A DNA stretch of 10,301 bases from Flavipsychrobacter sp. GTDB lineage: Bacteria > Bacteroidota > Bacteroidia > Chitinophagales > Chitinophagaceae. The notes beneath the pieces are model-generated. The model had not been told where the DNA came from. It did no database searches and was given only the letters and a program-made list of their open reading frames with translations. The stretch lies in assembly GCA_021156265.1 (NCBI GenBank), contig JAJNBR010000165.1, forward strand, positions 1 to 10,301, read 5' to 3'. Shown piece by piece: positions 7,020 through 10,301 of the stretch. Made by a program: the position numbers and the translations under genes. Positions within the stretch are counted from its first letter, which is position 1. The number at the start of each line of letters is the position of its first letter.

Positions 7020-8348
7020 TTATTTGTACTGACCAAGAGCTTTTTTCAGTTCTGTTTGCGCGTTCATTACTGTAAGCAGCGCGGCGAAATAATTATTCTG
7101 TGCCTGCAGCAGCTCAGACTGCGCTTGTGTTACTTCGATATTGCTGCCTACACCTTCTTTGTATTTTCTCCTCGCAAGGTCAAGAACGGTATTGCCCAGC
7201 TCCATGTTTTTCTTTTGGCTTTCCAGGGCCAGCAACGAGTTGCGCAGCGAGGTCTTTGCCTGGGCAGCCTCAAAATCGATCCCCAGTTTTAGGTTTTCTA
7301 TATCGTTCTCCGATTTTTTAACTGCAAACTCTGCCTGCTTCACCCTGTTGCGACGCTGCAAACCATCGAATATCGGAAAGGATAAACGCAGACCCCACAA
7401 CGAATTAAACTGATAATATTCCCTGAACTGGAACACGTCATTGAATTCATTAGTAGAAAAGTTATAACCTGCACTTGCAAATGCTGCCAGCGTGGGCAGG
7501 CCTGAAAACTTATGTCGTTTAAGATCGTATCTGTTTAGTTTTAGTTGCGACTGTGCTAAGCTGAACTCAGTCCGGTTGCCGTAGTCCACATCGCCTCCGA
7601 GTGTCGTTCTTGCTTCATTGACGGTTTCCTCAACCATGGTATCTGTCAGCACTATAGGCTGGTCTATTTCCATACCCATCCTGAACTTCAACAATTGTTC
7701 ACTCAGCGTCATGAGGCTCCCAATTCTGATACTGTCGGTAGCCAGGTTGTTTACCTGAAGCATAGTTCGGTCTACGTCTATTTTTTCTGCAAAGCCGGCA
7801 TTACGCAGCTCGGTTATATCGGAAAGCACCGAGCGGGCGTTAGCCAATGATGCTTTGAGGATATCGTATTGACGATTGGCAATAACAAATCCATAGTAAG
7901 CGCGTTGCACTTCGAACCTGATATTTTCCTCGGTGAGCTGCGCGTTTTGCTCCATCAGTTTCATGATGGCCTCACGAGCCTGGAGCGCTACCATTACACT
8001 ACCGTCAAATAGTAACTGCGAAGCGGTTCCGCCGGCGGTAATATTATATTTAGGTGTGAACTGCACCGGAACGAACCTGCCTGGCTGGCCTATGAATTCG
8101 CCCGGGACAAACGATTTCATCGGGTTCAGGTAATCCGAGTACTGCCCTTCAGCCGATATATGCGGCAAGGCAAGACCTGTGACCTCAGCATTCCTGGCAT
8201 CCTGTATCAGGACATCTATACGGGCATTCCTGGCTATTATGTTGTTCTTAACAGCATAATTCATCGCATCTTCCATGCTCAGCGGCCTGGGCTGGGCAAG
8301 ACTTATAAGCGGTACTAGTGTGATTAATGATAAAAAGAGACGTCTCAT
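7020..8348 (-). CDS. TolC-family outer membrane efflux protein
   Basis: This 442-residue outer membrane factor probably forms the trimeric channel through which the RND pump exports its substrate. A cleaved signal peptide is visible (residues 1-18, LFLSLITLVPLISLA before QP), with no lipobox. Two tandem OEP repeats follow: the first at about 20-215 (MEDAMNYAVKNN, then long helices with QLTEENIRFEVQRAYYG), the second at about 225-435 (NRTEFSLAQSQLKLNRYDLKR, then ARRKYKEGVGSNIEVTQAQS and ALLTVMNAQTELKKALG), the typical TolC-like pattern of alanine- and glutamine-rich coiled-coil helices. Length is normal for the family. Its ATG overlaps the TGA of the tetR gene (ATGA at 8345-8348), which suggests translational coupling, and the adaptor gene follows after 39 bases. 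Confidence 0.94.
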   Translation of the reverse strand: MRRLFLSLITLVPLISLAQPRPLSMEDAMNYAVKNNIIARNARIDVLIQDARNAEVTGLALPHISAEGQYSDYLNPMKSFVPGEFIGQPGRFVPVQFTPKYNITAGGTASQLLFDGSVMVALQAREAIMKLMEQNAQLTEENIRFEVQRAYYGFVIANRQYDILKASLANARSVLSDITELRNAGFAEKIDVDRTMLQVNNLATDSIRIGSLMTLSEQLLKFRMGMEIDQPIVLTDTMVEETVNEARTTLGGDVDYGNRTEFSLAQSQLKLNRYDLKRHKFSGLPTLAAFASAGYNFSTNEFNDVFQFREYYQFNSLWGLRLSFPIFDGLQRRNRVKQAEFAVKKSENDIENLKLGIDFEAAQAKTSLRNSLLALESQKKNMELGNTVLDLARRKYKEGVGSNIEVTQAQSELLQAQNNYFAALLTVMNAQTELKKALGQYK

Positions 8349-8968
8349 TTTGAAACTTGCTTTAAGTATTTGTCTTTGTATTTGTGATAGTATTTTTCTC
8401 CTTTAGTGGTCATGATACCGTACAGGAAGTGTTCGCAGATCTCGTGGGTAACAAACATCAGGTCGTAACGCTCGTTCACCAGCAGGTTGGGCTGAAACAT
8501 GATCAGTGAAGTTTCAAGCCGGTAACGTGCCAGGAAGTCAGCATTGATCCCCTCCCTGTATAATCCTTCTTTTATGCCCTGTTCTATATTCTCCCTCACC
8601 ATTTTCACGTCATCTTCCATCAGCTTGTTGCGAAACAGCTCATAAGCTTCGGGAAAAAATCGTTGCATCTCGTGAAGCGCCATCGGGTTCATCTGTTTAT
8701 AGGTCTGGTCAAGCAGCATCTGCGTGCGCAACAAGGCATCTATGGCATTCTCCGAAGCGTCTATCGCGGCCTGGCAGCCCTCGGTCACTTTGCATTTATA
8801 CCAGGTAACCGATTCATTAACCACTTCGTGCTTGTTGGCAAAGTGCTGGTAGAGCGTTTTTTTCGAAATACCCGCCCGGCGCGCTATGTCGTCCATCGTG
8901 ATCGCCTTGAAGCCGTATTGGCGGAACAGCTCGGCGGACGCACTGAGTATTTTTATAAGGGGTTCCAT
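8345..8968 (-). CDS. TetR/AcrR-family transcriptional repressor of the efflux operon
   Basis: This 207-residue cytoplasmic regulator has the standard N-terminal TetR DNA-binding domain (about 5-52): an amphipathic first helix (LSASAELFRQYGF), then the helix-turn-helix (ITMDDIARRAGISKKTLYQHF, 23-43), with KKTLYQHF as the recognition helix and turn. Residues 55-207 are all-helical and diverse, as expected for the ligand-binding and dimer domain; the ligand cannot be inferred. It is the first gene of the operon and overlaps the tolC-like gene by four bases, so it is made together with the pump parts. A promoter-like box and an inverted repeat just upstream (8979-9037) suggest that it represses its own operon until a pump substrate binds. 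The start at 8966-8968 has almost no room for a leader if the -7 box is right, and no ribosome site is visible. Confidence 0.93.
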   Translation of the reverse strand: MEPLIKILSASAELFRQYGFKAITMDDIARRAGISKKTLYQHFANKHEVVNESVTWYKCKVTEGCQAAIDASENAIDALLRTQMLLDQTYKQMNPMALHEMQRFFPEAYELFRNKLMEDDVKMVRENIEQGIKEGLYREGINADFLARYRLETSLIMFQPNLLVNERYDLMFVTHEICEHFLYGIMTTKGEKYYHKYKDKYLKQVSK

Positions 8969-8978
8969 AATTCGGACG

Positions 8979-9005
8979 CAAAACTATGGAAACATTTTCT
9001 ACAAA
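8979..9005 (-). promoter_or_regulatory. Putative promoter of the tetR-efflux operon
   Basis: On the minus strand TAGTTTTG (complement of 8979-8986) is a full match to the Bacteroidota -7 consensus TAnnTTTG. The nearest upstream TTTG (complement of 9002-9005) is 15 bases away, shorter than the usual spacing of about 17-23, so the -33 element is uncertain. Transcription would begin near 8972, only a few bases before the tetR ATG at 8968, giving an almost leaderless message. Confidence 0.42.
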
Positions 9006-9037
9006 AATCGTTTCCTCAGTATCTATTGTTTCTATGG
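8984..9037. promoter_or_regulatory. Putative TetR operator: inverted repeat plus a third half-site
   Basis: CTATGGAAAC (8984-8993) faces GTTTCCTCAG (9010-9019); the inner six bases GGAAAC/GTTTCC are a perfect inverted repeat, and the inner ATTTT/AAAAT flanks also pair. A further half-site, GTTTCTATGG (9028-9037), follows 18 bases after the second; both right-hand copies match the reverse complement of the first at 8 of 10 positions. The first half-site overlaps the predicted -7 box of tetR, where bound repressor would block polymerase. TetR proteins generally bind such palindromes next to their own genes; that this one does is inference. The rest of 8969-9164 shows only a weak TAGATTTA box (9142-9149) for mscL. 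Confidence 0.45.
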
Positions 9038-9164
9038 GCGCTATCAAAAAAACTAATTGGAATGTCGCACAGCGTCACCAGTAATCGCCTCGACGCCAGC
9101 ATTTTCCGCTTCCGTGCTTCTTATTCCGGAAAAGTTTTCTTTAGATTTATACAAAATCACAACT

Positions 9165-9605
9165 ATGGGTTTCTGGCAGGAATTTCGGCAGTTCGCCATG
9201 AAGGGCAACGTCATCGACCTTGCGGTGGGTGTTATCATCGGCGGCGCATTCGGCCGAATCGTCATCGCTCTTGTCGATGACGTGATCATGCCGCTGGTGG
9301 CGGCAGCTACCCGCAGCGATATGAATGTAGCTGACAAGTTTGTCGTACTCTCACCGGGCAAGGGCAAGGAAGGCGTCATCTATTCGTCGCTGGAACAGGC
9401 AAAGGCCGCCGGCGCCAATGTATTTGCCTGGGGCCATTTTTTGCAAACGGTTGTCGACTTCATGATCATCGCCTTTTTCATCTTCCTGGCTATCAAAGCC
9501 ATCAACCGGATGAAAAAAGAACGGGTGGAAACTGCCCCGCTGGGACCCAGCTCTACTGACAAATTGCTGATGGAAATCCGCGACTTATTAAAACAAGGCA
9601 AATAA
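9165..9605 (+). CDS. mscL: Large-conductance mechanosensitive channel MscL
   Basis: This 146-residue inner membrane channel opens under membrane tension during hypo-osmotic shock to release solutes. The start at 9165 gives MGFWQEFRQFAMKGNVIDLAVG, matching the family's N-terminal amphipathic helix and TM1; the frame is open upstream to 9057, but those codons are unlike MscL. TM1 (about 14-43) contains KGNVIDLAVGVIIGGAFGRIV. The periplasmic loop (about 44-97) is longer than in E. coli (136 residues in total) and contains SLEQAKAAGANVF. TM2 is about 98-121 (VVDFMIIAFFIFLAIKAINRM). A cytoplasmic helix ending LLMEIRDLLKQGK corresponds to the E. coli C-terminal bundle. After IMP in TM1 the usual glycine-rich G..IGG segment is replaced by LVAAATRSDM, a small departure. 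It is divergent from the efflux operon and 65 bases before the GGGP synthase gene, with no hairpin terminator between them. Confidence 0.95.
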   Translation: MGFWQEFRQFAMKGNVIDLAVGVIIGGAFGRIVIALVDDVIMPLVAAATRSDMNVADKFVVLSPGKGKEGVIYSSLEQAKAAGANVFAWGHFLQTVVDFMIIAFFIFLAIKAINRMKKERVETAPLGPSSTDKLLMEIRDLLKQGK

Positions 9606-9617
9606 ATGCGTAGTTTT

Positions 9618-9650
9618 TTTGGCATAAACGCAATTATTTACTCATTTTTG
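9618..9650 (+). promoter_or_regulatory. Putative promoter for the GGGP synthase gene
   Basis: CATTTTTG (9643-9650) matches TAnnTTTG at 7 of 8 positions, and TTTG (9618-9621) lies 21 bases upstream as a -33 element. Transcription would begin near 9657, about 14 bases before the ATG at 9671. The gene could also be read from mscL, since no terminator separates them. Confidence 0.4.
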
Positions 9651-9670
9651 TAAGTGATAGATAGGGATAT

Positions 9671-10301
9671 ATGGCCACAGGAAAAATTTACCAGGATCTG
9701 CTCATCAGGAAACAACAGGGAAATTCAGGTTTTGCCGTTTTGGTAGACCCCGATAAGATCTCCCCGTCCGACGTTAAGTACCTTGCCGAATTATGTAACG
9801 ATGCCGGCGTAGACTACTTGCTGATGGGCGGCAGCCTGTTGCTCTCCCATGAACTTGATGCCTGCATACAGCGCTTCAAAGCCGAGAGCCAGATACCGGT
9901 GATACTTTTCCCAGGTAGCCCGGCGCAGGTTACTCCTTATGCCGACGCCCTCCTGTACCTCTCGCTCATCTCCGGCCGCAATCCCGAACTGCTCATTGGC
10001 CAGCACGTGGTGTCTGCCCCCGTAGTAAAAGCCAGCGGACTCGAAGTGATCTCGACCGGTTATATGGTAGTTGATGGCGGAGCCGCAACAACCGTGTCTT
10101 ATATGAGCAACTCGGCTCCCCTGCCAGCCAACAAGCCCGAAATAGCCCTCTGCACTGCATGGGCGGGCGAAATGCAAGGGAAGCATATATTATATATGGA
10201 CTCCGGCAGCGGCGCCAAAAATCCCATCTCCGAGGAGATGATACAAAAGGTAGCTTCGCATACACAAATTCCTTTATTTGTGGGTGGTGGCATCAAGACT
10301 C
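9671..10301 (+). CDS. Geranylgeranylglyceryl phosphate synthase-like protein (PcrB family), partial
   Basis: The right edge cuts this gene; 210 codons are visible, most of a family usually near 240-250 residues. Family members are TIM-barrel prenyltransferases that join an all-trans polyprenyl diphosphate to sn-glycerol-1-phosphate to make an ether lipid precursor. That reaction is central in Archaea and is also found in some Bacteroidota and, as PcrB, in Firmicutes. Landmarks are FAVLVDPDK (21-29), DYLLMGGSLL (48-57), PVILFPGS (76-83), ADALLYLSLISGRNP (91-105), STGYMVVDGG (128-137), LYMDSGSGAKNP (174-185, a phosphate-binding loop) and LFVGGGIKT (202-210). The SGRNP form and overall sequence fit the bacterial/archaeal group II enzymes rather than Bacillus PcrB. 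The acidic residue in YMDSGSGA is Asp177, where I recall Glu in many relatives; this is untested. Chain length of the prenyl substrate cannot be told from this fragment. Confidence 0.92.
   Translation, partial: MATGKIYQDLLIRKQQGNSGFAVLVDPDKISPSDVKYLAELCNDAGVDYLLMGGSLLLSHELDACIQRFKAESQIPVILFPGSPAQVTPYADALLYLSLISGRNPELLIGQHVVSAPVVKASGLEVISTGYMVVDGGAATTVSYMSNSAPLPANKPEIALCTAWAGEMQGKHILYMDSGSGAKNPISEEMIQKVASHTQIPLFVGGGIKT

Noticed and set aside
9057..9164. In-frame extension of mscL upstream to an ATG at 9057
   Set aside because: The 36 added codons are unlike any MscL N-terminus, while the ATG at 9165 gives the exact family start, so the extension is chance open frame in the control region.

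Overview
The window looks like chromosomal DNA of a member of the Bacteroidota, probably a Chitinophagaceae-like lineage. The evidence is a CarboxypepD_reg-like surface protein, TAnnTTTG-type -7 promoter boxes, start codons without clear Shine-Dalgarno sequences, a lipoprotein-type RND adaptor, and a geranylgeranylglyceryl phosphate (GGGP) synthase of the kind found in this phylum. The assignment is inference from protein style and signals, not from a marker gene. I see no mobile element, CRISPR array, tRNA or rRNA.

Layout: (1) 1-1005, minus strand: two small envelope genes of unknown function that overlap by 41 bases; the second runs off the left edge. (2) 1180-2382, plus strand: kbl (glycine C-acetyltransferase), followed by a strong hairpin terminator at 2401-2438 that probably serves both converging transcripts. 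(3) 2460-8968, minus strand: a tripartite RND efflux operon in the order tetR - tolC-like outer membrane factor - lipoprotein adaptor - RND permease. Spacing is tight (ATGA overlap, 39 bases, 26 bases). The permease is broken into 637- and 488-residue pieces at about 3950. (4) 8969-9164: a divergent control region with an inverted repeat over a promoter-like box. (5) 9165-9605, plus strand: mscL. (6) 9671 to the right edge, plus strand: a partial GGGP synthase gene with its own promoter-like sequence.

How it fits together: the repressor, outer membrane channel, periplasmic adaptor and inner membrane pump form one self-contained export system, probably controlled by its first gene binding its own promoter. 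In this sequence the pump is interrupted by a frame change at a point where residues also appear to be missing. As written, the operon would make repressor, channel and adaptor but only a truncated permease. The genes on either side (kbl, mscL, GGGP synthase) look like housekeeping genes. The main items for a second look are the broken pump, the operator/promoter architecture at 8979-9037, and the overlapping pair of possibly related envelope genes at the left edge. I found nothing that I can defend as a wholly new system.
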